A DNA stretch of 64,000 bases from Pseudofabraea citricarpa (lineage: Eukaryota; Ascomycota; Leotiomycetes; Helotiales; Dermateaceae), in the NCBI GenBank assembly GCA_029641185.1, contig JAPWGK010000007.1, positions 1-64,000 of the forward strand, in the 5' to 3' direction. Positions within the stretch are counted from its first letter, which is position 1; the number at the start of each line of letters is the position of its first letter. Positions 25,429 to 37,081 of the stretch are shown piece by piece. The position numbers and the translations under genes were made by a program. The notes under the pieces are model-generated. The model was not told where the DNA came from, did no database searches, and saw only the letters and a program-made list of their open reading frames with translations.

Positions 25429-28143
25429 CTACACAACTTCCCATCTTGCCAGCCGACCAATCGTCTCTCCGGCATTTCTAACAATACATAACTGACCCTC
25501 TTTCCCTTTCCTACCTTGGGTCCTTATGCCCTCTAGCACCCTTTTAACGAGGATACTCCCAATAGCAGACCCCTTACCCTCGGCCAGATTATATTGGCCA
25601 GTGGTAACGAATCCAATGCAGTCTTCTTCGCTAGGCACTAAAGGGTGCTCACTCTCTTCCTCGAGCTTCGGATATGGCAGCGGGGGATTTTCGAGAAGTG
25701 ACCGAGCGAGAAGCCGCACTCTCTGTGGAAGGGGTGTGTTGAGTGGTATGCGAGATACATTGAGCTTGGCGTTCTTTTTAGATTTAGGATTTATCTTGTT
25801 GGAGGATGGTAGAGGTATGAGGGAGAGCCACTGTTCTCGAAGATCCTGTGGAAGTATAGAATTTGAAGTGGAATCTGTCGTCTGGGAAGTTTGGTTTGAG
25901 CATGGAAGACGGTATATTCGAGCACAAGGAGTCGCCACACCTCGAGTAAGAATGTTGAGGCGAATCGTTGCAACTGTATTGGATGGTGGCAAGATATCAT
26001 CACTCGAGGATAGTAGATGATTGAAGTCCTTGCTAGTATAATGCTGGAGGGGAGACCCATCAGATCGCTCCTTGCACATCTCTTCTGTCTGGGTAGTCTC
26101 TTGTGTTGTTGCCTGGGTATTATTTGTGCGGTGGTCGCTTAAAGGATCACGAATCGAATCTTGAAGACCGAGTAGTTTCTCAAAGTCGCAAGACCAACCA
26201 GCTCCAATCTCGCCTTTCCTTCCAGCCCCGAGATCAAGTGAGTCCCACTCAACCCTCTTACCACGGGGTCTTTTATCCCAATCAGCTTTTCTTCTCGTCC
26301 TCTCATCTGTTTCCCATGCGAAGCCGGCACTTGTACCTGGAAAATCAGCAGGATACCATGGAACGCCATGCTCAAAGTGTGTTTGTCGTAGTTCATCTAG
26401 ACCACCAAACCGTGGATTGGTACCAGTTGATAAAGGATAATGTACAAGGCCATACCATATTGGTAAGATACATTTCCAAGGTGCTAAAAGTGTCCAGCTT
26501 CCTTGTGCTGAGGACGCTGAAGTTAAGCGAGATGTAAAGAGCATGATTGGGATATTGGGATCAGCTTTTGTCAAAGAGGGATGCCTGCCAGGTGGAGCTA
26601 GTGCCTTACGGCGATTAATGGCCTTTTGAGATGGTAGACGTGTTGCCTTGAATCGATTATCTCTATCAAACAGATCCGTCGAAGACATAGATGAATCTGC
26701 AGGCCATGAAGATAGTGTTTGTAGTAGTGCAAAATTGGATTCTTCATCTGTAGGATTGGGAATAGAAATTGTCCTAGACGGATAGTGCAAACGAGGGTCT
26801 GCTATAGCGAATGCCAGTAAGGCATTGGCTGGAAGTGATGCTGGGTTGGTTACTCCAGCAAGAGACCTAAAAACATTGCCATGCGCTTCTTCCTCGGGAA
26901 GATCATCTTGGTATGGGTGGAGTATACCAAGCAAAGTTTCGGTAGAACCAGGACCAGTGATTTCAATGCTTCCTATCTCAAATCGTAGATCTTCAACAGA
27001 TACCGATGGGCGCTGCTGTTTAGACAATCGAAGTAACTCGGTCCACGAATCAAGAAATGCAGACGGATGGATCCTAACGAGTACTTGCTGTAACTGCCTC
27101 TTTCCCTCTTTGACTTCGCCACTAGAATTTGTAGTATTTCCTTGCTCTGATGAAGCCCAGATGACGGTTGCAGGCCCGATGTGGCTTCTTTCCCCATTCT
27201 CATCTTTGCTTAGCCAGCCAGCCCAACTTCTCTTACCCAGTCTCCACCTTTCACCTTTCTGTTCTCTTAGATCTGATTGAGGCATACCGATACCTTTAAG
27301 AACCTTTTCAAGGCCCTCGAACGTACCTTCAAGCCGGATTGTACTCATATAGCTTGTGTCCCACGCAACTGCTCCTCTAGCACCTCCAGCTCTATGCGTT
27401 GGTCTGTAAGATTTCTCCGTAGATGTAACTGGTATGGAAAATCTCCATAGAGGATTTTTTGGTTCTGTCATGCGTGCTCGCTTTGCATGCCACATGTGTG
27501 TAGGTAACCAGGTCTTGTGAATTTGGCGTTTCCTAAACTTCGACTTCGGTTTCGGTGGATCGTTCAGTTTGTTTGTTCGTATCTTGGGACGCGCAGGTCG
27601 GGTCGTAATATCGGATTTCCCCCCACCATTCTGTGTACTTGCTTCTTGGGCTTTCTTTGCTGCCAGCAGTCTGAGTTTCTTCGCTGTTTCTGCCCTTAGT
27701 CTACCTCTTGAACTTCCTGGCTTTCTCTTATTGGGGGTAACGGTCGGCGTATTGTCATCTCGCATCTCCCGCGCTGCCCTTTTCTGCAGCCTTTTTGGAA
27801 CTCTCTTGACATTGTGGCTGGCAGTCCTTCTTCTGATGTCGCGTGGGACTTGTTGAAACGCTCTTGTGGTGAGAGAATTTTTGGAACTCTGCATGCCACT
27901 TTCGAGGGCCTTGATTTCAAACTCGCGCGCTTTAAGGAAGGCTTGCAGATCCAACTCTCCATTGCTCAATGCTGCGTCAGAGGTCTGGGTCGCGATCGAG
28001 CGCGCATCTCTTCTCATCTTGACGCGTTTGGTGGGGCGGCCTTTGTTGGGGGTTTTCTGGTTGTTCCATGATGAGGCTGGAGGTTCCTTACGCTTGTTTA
28101 CAGTCGGTTTTGTAGGCGCGCTATTTGGCAGTCCTGGAGGCAT
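25429..28143 (-). CDS. POP1: POP1, protein subunit of RNase P and RNase MRP
   Basis: A single intronless frame encodes 904 residues, a normal length for fungal Pop1. Pop1 is the large scaffold protein of nuclear RNase P (tRNA 5' processing) and RNase MRP (rRNA and mRNA processing), where it binds the RNA subunit. The diagnostic motifs are present: an Arg-rich 'RRRTASHNVKRVPKRLQKR' around residues 104-122 and 'TWLPTHMWHAKR' at 211-222. The central POPLD domain (roughly 530-640) reads 'SWTLLAPWKCILPIWYGLVHYP', followed by 'PWYPADFPGT'. The glycine-rich C-terminal region ('FVTTGQYNLAEGKGSAIGSI') is the usual Pop1 end. The N-terminus is basic with nuclear-localisation-like clusters. It is transcribed divergently from the GT25 gene. 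Confidence 0.96.
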   Translation of the reverse strand: MPPGLPNSAPTKPTVNKRKEPPASSWNNQKTPNKGRPTKRVKMRRDARSIATQTSDAALSNGELDLQAFLKAREFEIKALESGMQSSKNSLTTRAFQQVPRDIRRRTASHNVKRVPKRLQKRAAREMRDDNTPTVTPNKRKPGSSRGRLRAETAKKLRLLAAKKAQEASTQNGGGKSDITTRPARPKIRTNKLNDPPKPKSKFRKRQIHKTWLPTHMWHAKRARMTEPKNPLWRFSIPVTSTEKSYRPTHRAGGARGAVAWDTSYMSTIRLEGTFEGLEKVLKGIGMPQSDLREQKGERWRLGKRSWAGWLSKDENGERSHIGPATVIWASSEQGNTTNSSGEVKEGKRQLQQVLVRIHPSAFLDSWTELLRLSKQQRPSVSVEDLRFEIGSIEITGPGSTETLLGILHPYQDDLPEEEAHGNVFRSLAGVTNPASLPANALLAFAIADPRLHYPSRTISIPNPTDEESNFALLQTLSSWPADSSMSSTDLFDRDNRFKATRLPSQKAINRRKALAPPGRHPSLTKADPNIPIMLFTSRLTSASSAQGSWTLLAPWKCILPIWYGLVHYPLSTGTNPRFGGLDELRQTHFEHGVPWYPADFPGTSAGFAWETDERTRRKADWDKRPRGKRVEWDSLDLGAGRKGEIGAGWSCDFEKLLGLQDSIRDPLSDHRTNNTQATTQETTQTEEMCKERSDGSPLQHYTSKDFNHLLSSSDDILPPSNTVATIRLNILTRGVATPCARIYRLPCSNQTSQTTDSTSNSILPQDLREQWLSLIPLPSSNKINPKSKKNAKLNVSRIPLNTPLPQRVRLLARSLLENPPLPYPKLEEESEHPLVPSEEDCIGFVTTGQYNLAEGKGSAIGSILVKRVLEGIRTQGRKGKEGQLCIVRNAGETIGRLARWEVV

Positions 28144-28971
28144 ACTAAAGACCTGTGTAGTGTAGAGGAGCAGAGTTTGGTGGAGTGAGCAATTCTGTGA
28201 ATTTCAATATTTCGACACTTGTCACCGCCCTGGCATCGCTAGATTAGGCTAGTGGTTCAGGCCGAGATATCGTCATCTCCAGATGAAGCTCCCTCCCCCT
28301 TACCTCGATGTACAAGTTTCAATTAATCTTCTCAGTATATGGACAGAAAGCCACGGCCTTCATTAATCTCAAACCTTGCCATAGCTGGATGGCCATGGTG
28401 AGGGTAGCATGTTTATACACACGTTGCACCCGGCTATTTTCTATGCATTTACCACATATTCTCGTTGTTGGTACCGCCAGAGATCGACCTGGTGAATTGC
28501 GCATCACACATTGAAAGCTAAGCAGAAGTGTGATCCTGAATTGCCCATCTATTTTATCTTTGTGCCTTGGATATTTGCATTTATTTCTCCTTGATTACAC
28601 CTGATTCTTGTGTTGCCAGCGATCATGATCATTCTTGGTTTAGCGAGCGATGCCGCGTTTGCGATGCTGCAGGCGCATCAGCGGCTATCAGCAGAATAGA
28701 TTGTTATTCTCGGAACGCCATGGGATAGGGACCAATAGCGATGGCCCGGATTCAGGAATAGCTCCTACACACTTTGGAGATAGTAGCACATATGGCCTGT
28801 CGTGTAATAACCTTGAAGTTAAGGTGACCCGAGACTGGCCCAGGAGTTTACTTTAGTACCTACCTACCTGTTGGTCTCCCACTTGCCTCTCACTACTTCC
28901 CCGCCACTTTGCATCAACATCTTCATGCGATACCTCAACACCATTATAAACGCTATTGTTATTTTCCCATC
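28144..28971. promoter_or_regulatory. Divergent intergenic region between POP1 and GT25 gene
   Basis: About 830 bp separate two divergently oriented starts, so both promoters must lie here. I see no gene or distinctive element. An ORF reading could extend the GT25 gene upstream to 28909, but it has no ATG there. Confidence 0.5.
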
Positions 28972-30181
28972 ATGTTGACGTCCAAGCCTGTCATTGCAGC
29001 AGCAGCAGCGATATTCTTTCTCGTCTTATTACCTTCATTGCGAAATTACAAGTCAACCTACGAGATTCCTAAGCTTGAATTTAAGCATGGATTGGATATT
29101 GATCGTGTTGCCAATGCCACTCTCGGAGTAAGTAACCTGTCATGCTCCGATGCATTGGCAACGTGCTGATATCCTCTGAAACAGTTCGAGAAGATTATGG
29201 TTGTCAGCTTGAAAGAGCGTACTGACAAAAGAGATGCAATCACTTTACAGAGCTCTCTAACTGGCTTTCAATTTGAATGGATCGACGGTGTCAAGGGCGA
29301 TGAAGTTGTAGATAAAGCTGTACCCATGGTACGGTTCTTTGTGTTCTTGAAATGAATATGCCGTCACTAACACTCGGGATCAAGGGCATGGACAAGAACG
29401 TCTACCCAGTATCAAACTTAGGTTCATGGCGTGGGCATATGAATGCAGTGAGCAGGTACGCATATCAAATTCAAAAACCATGGGCACTAGCGGTGCTTGG
29501 GGGATAGATTCACTAAGTTTACATAGTGTTATCGAAAGAAATCTTTCATCGGCATTGATCATGGAGGATGATGTTGACTGGGATATTCGTTTAAAATCAC
29601 AGCTGTCGGATTTTGCAAGCGGTGCGCGCGCCATTTCCAACATTCCTCTTTCCGAAGCACAACACTCCCCGTATGGCGATGATTGGGATATCTTGTGGCC
29701 GGGTCATTGCGGCGAAGTGCTCCCAGAAAATGACGATCGCCGATACGTTATCAATAACGACGAAACTGTTCCACCAAAAGAACACCAACCATGGCTCAAA
29801 GCTCTTGCAGAGTACCCAGAACAGACAAGGATTGTACACAAGACAGGAGCTCCAATCTGCACGTTTGCATATGCCGTATCTTATCGAGGTGCACAGAAGA
29901 TTCTATTGGCTCTGGGAATGAGCGGCTCAAATCTTGCGTACGACAACGCCCTGGCATACTTCTGCCGCGACGGATATCTGGATATCAAATGTGTTTCCAT
30001 TCAGCCTATGTTATTCTTCCATCATCGGCCAGCGGGTGCTATTAGTAAAGACAGCGATATTCAAAACGGAGATGCGGAGAAAATAAGAGAGAAAGGGTTC
30101 ACGGAGAACATTGTTTGGAGTACAAGACTGAACATTGAAAAGCTCCTCACAGGAAGTAAAGATTATGTGATGCAATGGTAG
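28972..30181 (+). CDS. Glycosyltransferase family 25 protein, type II membrane
   Basis: The model has four exons: 28972-29127, 29185-29328, 29385-29455 and 29527-30181. It encodes 341 residues; the introns are 57, 56 and 71 nt, the second with a CACTAAC branch site. The ATG at 28972 gives a short cytoplasmic head and a signal anchor (about residues 7-23, Ala/Phe/Leu-rich), fitting a Golgi-type type II enzyme. The GT25 (LPS glycosyltransferase-like) core is clear: 'FEKIMVVSLKERTDKRD' early, 'NLGSWRGHMNAVSSVIERNLSSALIMEDDVDWD' split across the third intron (written here in pieces: NLGSWRGHMNAVS, then SALIMEDDVDWD), and later 'YAVSYRGAQKIL'. The acidic EDD at 137-139 is the expected metal/nucleotide-sugar site. 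The sugar and acceptor cannot be read from sequence. Related fungal proteins are mostly uncharacterised. Confidence 0.9.
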
Positions 30182-30452
30182 AAAAAGATTTGAATTGGCG
30201 TTCCTTGGCTTGAACTGGAGCTTTGTTAACGCAAGCGGGGAATGTAGTAAATGTTTTCTTTTGCTTCAAAAAGGTATTTGGACTTCTGGACGAGAATGTA
30301 AAATTAAGCGATGGTGTTGACATGTTTACTTGGAGTTCATAATCCTTGAAAATAGTACTATATGTGATAACTATCCTGATAACTTTCCACATACTTCGAT
30401 TACAAAATACCACTTCAAGAGGTTACAGAATAGCCAAACCTCTAGCGAGGAT

Positions 30453-31772
30453 CTAGTTGTAGACCTTTGCGGTCAAGCCAGGAATAATCTCTAGATCCTT
30501 AGCCTTATAGGTGTACTTTCCATCCTTAGTCACCTCAACTGGCTTATGTCTTCTCTGCTGTTGAGTCTGGCGTACTTTAACCCACTCCTCAACGGTTAAC
30601 TTTTTACCAAGAGCTGTGAAATCATTGGCCTTAAGACCTAGCCGATTCAGTACCGGACTATTTGTGATTGGTTCAAGCACGACATGGTTATTGGGTCTGT
30701 CAAATATCAGTTCTTTCTCAAAGAAACAGTTCTGAGTATCATACCTAGCAAAATAAAGAACACCAAGTCTATCAATGTGTGCTTGATCTTTAGGAGGAGC
30801 GTGGACTCGATGAATACTGCTCTTGAAGTAACCACCAGTGAGGGCACTCAATGCATCACAGATATTAACTGTGATTGTCGCATCTTGAGGCTTAACCCAT
30901 TTCCACTGCTCCTCCGAGTTGAGAATCTGGAGTGCTGCAACTGGCTGTCTGAATAGGAGAGTTACAGTGCCCAGATCAGTATGGCCTGCTGCGTACAGAG
31001 AACCAACTTTCTCATTGTCCTCGGCACTGCGCTTGGCGTAATGCATGTATCGGAGATGATCTTCTCCTTTGTCATTGTATGCATGGTCACGTACAAGCTG
31101 CTCTTCGTCGGGAAGCTCAAGCACTACTGCAAATATACGCAGCAGCTTCAAAACTACCCTCTCGTGGATATCCTGACTAGTTTTAATTTGGTTGGTTAAT
31201 TTTGACAGTTGGGAAAATGACTTACCCTGCTGAACCTTTCAATCTCGTCAATGTGATCTTGTAGCACTTTTGGCTGAGATCGAAGATGGTACCCATCGAA
31301 TTTCGGGATATTGTACACTTGGACATTATCTTTTACATCGGCCGTGATTCTGAAAAGTATTAATCAACCGCAATCATTAAACGTCATTCGTCTCTCTAGA
31401 AAAAAAAAGGAAGGAAAAAAAGAAAAGAAAAAAACAGAAAACGTACTGTCTCAATCCCGATGGTCTATACCCATTATACTCACCCCTCTCCAGATCCTCC
31501 AAGCTATGGAACTTCAACTTCTCCTCGAGTGGGAGATCATAGAACTCGCGACCGAGGGCAAATTGGCGATCGACTTCTTCTTGCGAGATACCGAAGTTCT
31601 GCACATAGAAGAAACCGACATGGTGCACGGCATGCTTGAGCTGCTCGGCCAGCTTTTCCTTGCCACCTGGCTTGTCCCATTGCGAGAGGTCTAGCGTCAC
31701 GAGCTCGGCCCAGTCGAGATCTTCCTTTGTCTCGGGGACTTGCTCATAAGGGTTTAGTGTTGCAGAGGGCAT
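30453..31772 (-). CDS. 2-oxoglutarate/Fe(II)-dependent dioxygenase (isopenicillin N synthase-like)
   Basis: The model has three exons on the minus strand: 31447-31772, 31226-31349 and 30453-31172. It encodes 389 residues; the introns are 97 and 53 nt. The N-terminal non-haem dioxygenase domain (DIOX_N) starts at about residue 23, with 'GFFYVQNFGIS' around 50-62. The jelly-roll core has the iron ligands H214 and D216 ('HTDLGTVTLLF') and H271 ('SSIHRVHAPP'), and a 2-oxoglutarate-binding arginine at R285 ('DRLGVLYF'). All catalytic ligands are present, so it should be active. Fungal members oxidise small molecules such as specialised metabolites, but the substrate cannot be told here and no biosynthetic cluster surrounds it. 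It converges on the GT25 gene with 271 bp between the stops. Confidence 0.93.
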
Positions 31773-32829
31773 GATGAATAGTTATGTTTTGATAAAGAGA
31801 GGGTTACGGATTGTGCAAGTAATCTGGCCTTGGGTTGTATTAAGTTGACGGGGGGATGAATATATGTAGGAGGGTAAGTAGGTAGGTAACCGGAGAAGAA
31901 GTACTTGTAAGTGCCCACGTACATACATACATAGACGCATCCTAATTAATCCTCGGGTGCCGTTCTTGCCGCTCCACCTCTGTTTCTGTACAAATGGTTT
32001 CTCATGCAAAGGTCAGGCAGACGCACGCATTCAACTCAGCAGGATCCCTTATCTCCATCTCCATCTCCTTTTGATAGCTTATTTCGGGAATCTGGCTTCG
32101 TGAGTCGATGGCTCTGTTGCATTTTGTGGAGAGACTTTCTCTCAGAGTGCGGGGTTTCTCGTTATTGCGTGCTCGCTTACCTGGGTGACGTTATATATCC
32201 CTTCCATCACACAAGCATTTCGGCGAGACGTTAGTACGTAGATAAGATTTCTCTTGGCTGGCTTGTTTCGTAGATGGGGGTAGGTAGTTAATGCCCGTAA
32301 CTCCTTGGAGGACTTGTTACCTTTCCAAGGCTGACTCTTGGTTTTGTGAGGGAATACTTTGCTACTGTATGTTTCGGCGATTTGGACCTCGCTTAGTCAC
32401 AGAACTGAGTCTCTCCTGTCCTTATTAAGATTGAGTTGAGTGCTCAAGGTATGTATATATGGTGAAGTGCAAGAATGACCTGTATAGTCATTCCCAGTTC
32501 CAAAGAGCATTCATTATATATGCATGCTACTAACTGGTCTCCGCCACAGGTTCTGGCCGATCTGCAAAAAACTCGCCCCTAGTATGCACCTACCGAGCGG
32601 CAAACATGGAGCTATTGACTATACCACTCTAAGCCCAGGCCACCTCACCCCATGCATCAACACAGCATCCCCATAATTCATGCTATTCGCCATAATTCCG
32701 TGCTTTCTGCAGCGATCAAAAAATTTCAGATAAGAAACATAGATGTCGGGTACTTAAAAACTGAGTGACCCGTGATAAGCCTCTTGTTTGTAACAGCAGT
32801 AGCAGGAACTTTCTTTTTCTGAAGATATC
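31773..32829. promoter_or_regulatory. Divergent intergenic region, dioxygenase and MFS gene
   Basis: About 1.06 kb lie between two divergent starts and carry both promoters. I see no gene. Short repeats such as 'gtaggtaggta' and 'catacatacatac' occur around 31880-31935. Confidence 0.5.
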
Positions 32830-34786
32830 ATGTCTTTAAAACGGGAGAAGAAAACCGTTGGAGCGGTGTTCAAGGATGTTTTTCAGTGGTATCCAAAGGA
32901 ATATCCTGAGGTAGAACGGAAGTAAGTTCTCTGGTGACATGAAGCTCGAGGAAAAGTTGCTGATGGGCATAGACTTTTGTTTAAACTCGATGTCTCCATC
33001 TTGACATATGCTTGTTTCTGCTGTTAGTTCTAATCTCTCCTTCCCCTTCAAGAGGAAAAATGCTAATTATTTACAGTTTTCACCAAGTTTCTTGGTATGT
33101 TTAGCTCTACATATTGGCTAAAAATGTTGTGCTTCCTATTTTACTAACCAGTTAAAGACCAAACCAACATCACGAATGCCTATGTCAGCGGAATGAAGGA
33201 AGACTTGAACTTATACGGCAACGAACTGAATGATTTCAATATCATGTACTATACAGCCTACGTCGTCTTCCAGATCCCTATGCTGTTGCTCCTTTCCCGA
33301 CCAAAAGTGTAAGTAATTCACAAAATGGTTTCTAGTTCTATGTCAACTAATTCATTTAGTGCACGATGGGGCTTGCCGACGTTAGAGATTATTTGGGGCG
33401 TCCTTACATTTTGTCAATCACGAGTCACGAATGTAAACCAACTGTATGCACTACGCTTCCTGGTCGGTGTCGCTGAAGCCCCAGTCTTTGCTGGAACACA
33501 TTTTATTCTTGGTTAGTGCAGTGTTCAAAATTTGACCTCAAAAATATTAGCTGATGATAAAATGTTAGGCTCTTGGTACAAGAAGGAAGAACTGTTTAAA
33601 CGCGCAGGTACCTGGTTCGTCTGTAACGCCCTTGGTACGATGTTCTCAGGTTATCTACAAGCCGCTGCCTACACCAATCTCAATGGCGTGGGTGGTTTGA
33701 GTGGATGGCGCTGGCTTTTCATAATCGATGGGATCATTACGATCCCTATCGCTTTGATCGGATTCTTCGTTTTCCCTGGAATCCCACAATCCCCCAAGAC
33801 ATTTTTCTTTAGCGATGAAGAAATCGAGTACTCAAAAAAGCGACTAAGAGACAATGGCACTGTTCTCCCAGGAAAGGTTAATCTGGATGTGTTTAAGAGG
33901 ACGCTGAAGAGGTGGCACATCTGGGTGTTCATGCTCGCTTATATTTGCTTGATCAACTCTTCGTATCCCAGCGGGTATATGAGTCTTTGGCTGAAGGTAT
34001 GACCTTTTAAATGCCAGGATAATTTCAATACTAACATCAAAACAGGCTGAGAAGTTTAGTGTTCCACAAGTTAATAAACTACCAACTGTCATTAGTGGAA
34101 TCTCGATCATTTCCTCTTGGCTTGGGACAACACTTGCGGCGATCTATCCTTCATGGGCTATTTATGCTATACCAACTATAGGAGGTATATTCTCTGCTAC
34201 CTGTATGACAGTTTGGAATATTCCGAAAGGTCTGATGTAAGTCACGTCAAAACGTGGGCATTATATTCCGAAGAGACACTAATGTTGAAAGGTTCGTCGC
34301 ATGGTATGCATATGGATTACAAGGATGTCTAAGTCCCATTTTATACTCCACAGTAAACGTCATTCTTCGAGACGACGCAGAAGAAAGAGCTGTAGTTATC
34401 GTAAGTCATCCTTTGCTCGTCCTCCAGCCCATCAAAGCTTATAAAATTAGTCTGCTATGATGACCGCTGGATACTCCACTTATATCTGGGTTCCGCTTCT
34501 TCTTTTCCCTACAGTTGATGCTCCAAGATGGAAGAAAGGTTGGCCGACTGGTATTGCTTTCTACTCAGCGCTCTTCTCGCTGTTCTGTCTGTCGCTTGTG
34601 CTTTATCGACGGGAGTAAGTTGATTGCTCGCCTAAATTTAAGCCGAAACTAATTTTTTGTAGCAGAAAAGCCGAAATAGAGGAGTCTCATGATGAAGAAT
34701 CAGATGGATTGGATGTAGAGGTTGACGTTGCAAAAGTTGTTGATAAAACGGGCCCTAATGTTGACGTTGTGGACGCTGGTAGATGA
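32830..34786 (+). CDS. MFS anion:cation symporter (Dal5/Fen2/Vht1-like)
   Basis: The model has ten exons: 32830-32921, 32973-33022, 33077-33094, 33152-33308, 33360-33511, 33569-33996, 34046-34236, 34292-34400, 34451-34614 and 34663-34786. It encodes 494 residues, the family's usual size. Exon 3 is only 18 nt, but it and its neighbours rebuild the conserved first TM region, '[34 protein letters not shown]' (given in parts: [22 protein letters not shown]). Other family marks are '[16 protein letters not shown]', '[20 protein letters not shown]', '[11 protein letters not shown]' and the acidic C-terminal tail. Twelve TM segments are expected in the plasma membrane. Members import organic anions such as pantothenate, biotin, allantoate or nicotinate by proton symport; the exact substrate is not visible. 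Confidence 0.92.
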
Positions 34787-35706
34787 GCAAGAAAATGTTA
34801 CCTCCCAAAGGAAGTAAGTGCCTATGTGCTTGTTGGTAGCGCAACTTGAATCTTGGGTGAATATAGAACAGGAGTAATAATTTCCCAGTCAACATAGTCT
34901 GGAATAAATCGATGGTCGGAGATATATTTCTCGATCATTTCTCCCGTGTTTCGCATTACCATCCGAATCTGTCACTTTGATGAGATGGGCAGTATTCTGT
35001 TCGATTGTTGGATGTATTGCTACTAACTATCTGGGCTATATTTATGGTGTACTAATTATCTCACTGATATAAACGAGAAATCTTCAGGCAGACCACATAG
35101 ATGCACTTGAAACGATAATTCTCCTCGATATTTGGTTTGATCGTACTTCGGATGCTTGATTTACCAAGCGCTGTTCACGAACTTGTCAGCTAAGGAAAGG
35201 TACCCCAAGTACACTCGAGAGAAAAAACAGAAGCAGCCAAGAATTTAAAATGACTATTCGCACAAAACAGGCCCTTGCTTTCGAGATAATGTAAGCTAGC
35301 ACAAACTGTGAGATTTAGAATCACTGTGTCTAGCTCATTTACTTAGCCCATATGATTCACTTCCGCTGACTGCTTACTTATAAGAGAGCTGTGGCTTGTT
35401 TCATTGTCTTGAATTGCTACTGTATATTTACCACATTCCTTTTCTTCGTGTTTTATTTTTTTAGTCGAATTAACACCAATCAGCTGCTCAGGGCTTTCCG
35501 AGTTTCCAGTTCTACTCCAGATCATGGTGCGTTGCAACTTTCTTGTTAGCTTAAACTTTGAGTAGCTTATCCAGCAATCACTGTCGTTGAAGTGTGATGC
35601 GACATTGGGCATTGTTTATAGCTAAATGTCAATCAAGTGACTGACAAGCTTAAGGTAGGTAGGCAGGTACCTTACGGACCGGGCTATTAAGCGAGCATTT
35701 GTCTCC
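34787..35706. other. Intergenic after MFS gene
   Basis: This holds the 3' flank of the MFS gene and the upstream flank of the DUF6594 pseudogene. Nothing else is recognisable; the one minus-strand frame here (35343-35612) has no domain. Confidence 0.5.
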
Positions 35707-36540
35707 ATGCCAAAGAACCATAAGCAGTATACCAAAACTACTCCTACTAAGAACTTTCAAAGTATGTCAAAAATCAAGGTTAAAGCACCGCAAGTCGTTC
35801 TTATTCATTTACAGATTGGGATCAATCATCTTGAGAAGAAACTTGATGAGCTTGATCAGGCTAATACGACGAATCTGGTCTTGTATTACCCCGGAATTAT
35901 AAGGGATATGCACCTGTAGGATTGGGGCACAACCCAGAAAACACCGATTAAACAGCCCCAGGAGAGACTCCACAAATATGACAAACTCAGCATTCACTTA
36001 AATTATCTCTTACATAATACTGTTTGCTGACTGATAGCATCTGCAGATGACCTGATCTTGAAGTCCTTCATAGTTTCCGCTTCTGAACAGCTACTTGCAC
36101 GGCACTACCGCAGTGTTTTCAACAGGATCTGGAATAATAAGCGGCTTCGAAAGGAAGAACGAGGCTGGATTTACCGGATTGGCCGACACGGCACGTGGTT
36201 AAAACCCTTCTAGATTTCTACCTGTATCGATGCCCGAGTTCCCCAAATCAAGGCACACCCACCTCACTATCTAGCATATACTAACAACGTCATGACGATT
36301 CGTGAAGACTAAAGTCGAGCGTAATAGGATAAAAGACCCCTTCGAGAACCACTAATTTTTAGACCACATCGCCGCACTCGCCCTACTCGTATCAGTCTTT
36401 CTCGCTGCAGCTCTTTTACTCATTCCTATCCCTTTGCTTCTATTAGTCCCCACGACTCATGTGACTATAACTCTGATGGTATTTGGATTTGTGCTCGCGT
36501 TCTCCCTCACCACCTTGGTCATTAGTGAGTTGATGGTGTA
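35707..36540 (+). pseudogene. Degraded DUF6594-family gene
   Basis: Three separated blocks match successive parts of the two intact DUF6594 genes 4-8 kb downstream. Block 1 (about 35780-35919) reads 'LIHLQIGINHLEKKLDELDQ', matching 'LMHLQIELNEMEKKLRALDK', then runs into a stop. Block 2 starts at 36046 just after a preserved acceptor (CTGCAG) and reads 'DDLILKSFIVSASEQ..ARHYRSVFNRIWNNKRL', matching the third exon of the intact genes, then stops at 36211. Block 3 (about 36361-36531) encodes the paired C-terminal membrane segments. The N-terminal domain, the sequence between the blocks and the last exon are missing or unreadable. A strongly intron-rearranged functional gene is less likely. Confidence 0.72.
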
Positions 36541-37081
36541 AGATGTTTTGTTGGGACAGCTGTATAAGTTCCTGCATCCTAATTACTAAAGACGAGTAGC
36601 AAGGTGTGATGCTGTGCTTGCTACTATTTGGGGAAATGTCAACTAAGAGATATCTTTTGTGGATCGGAATCAAGGATGTTGTTTTGAACTTTCTTTACCT
36701 TCACATTTTTGGAAAATATACTGTACTCTTTCCTAGAGATCTGTTTAATTCTGACTCTGGAATGGCAACAAATTTAGAGACATATTGTTTCTAATATCGG
36801 CTGATAAGAGGTTGTGTTTTAGGTGACAAGCAAAACGATAGGCCAGTAAGAGGAACCATATACGTTATTATGCTAGCCTTAACTCCATTTATCTTTTTGA
36901 TTTAAAGTATGAAGCATCGTAAAGCTATTTCAGAGATCCAAGTTTCGTAACTTTAAGCTTGTTATCCACTCTCGTTATGCCTAGTCATTTCTCATCCTCC
37001 CTCTACTTCTTGTATCTCCCTCACGAAGAAAAAAACACATCTGCGTCCAACGAAAGCCTGCATTGATTCTATCCCTTGGGC
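36541..37081. other. Intergenic, nothing recognised
   Basis: The stretch is AT-leaning with no domain-bearing frame. It holds the 3' flank of the small lysine-rich gene on the minus strand. Confidence 0.5.

Noticed and set aside
25526..28165. Long + strand frames opposite POP1
   Set aside because: They are shadows of the POP1 coding sequence.
31311..31694. 127-codon + frame opposite the dioxygenase
   Set aside because: Antisense shadow of the first exon and intron; lysine-rich only because of the intron's A-rich tract.
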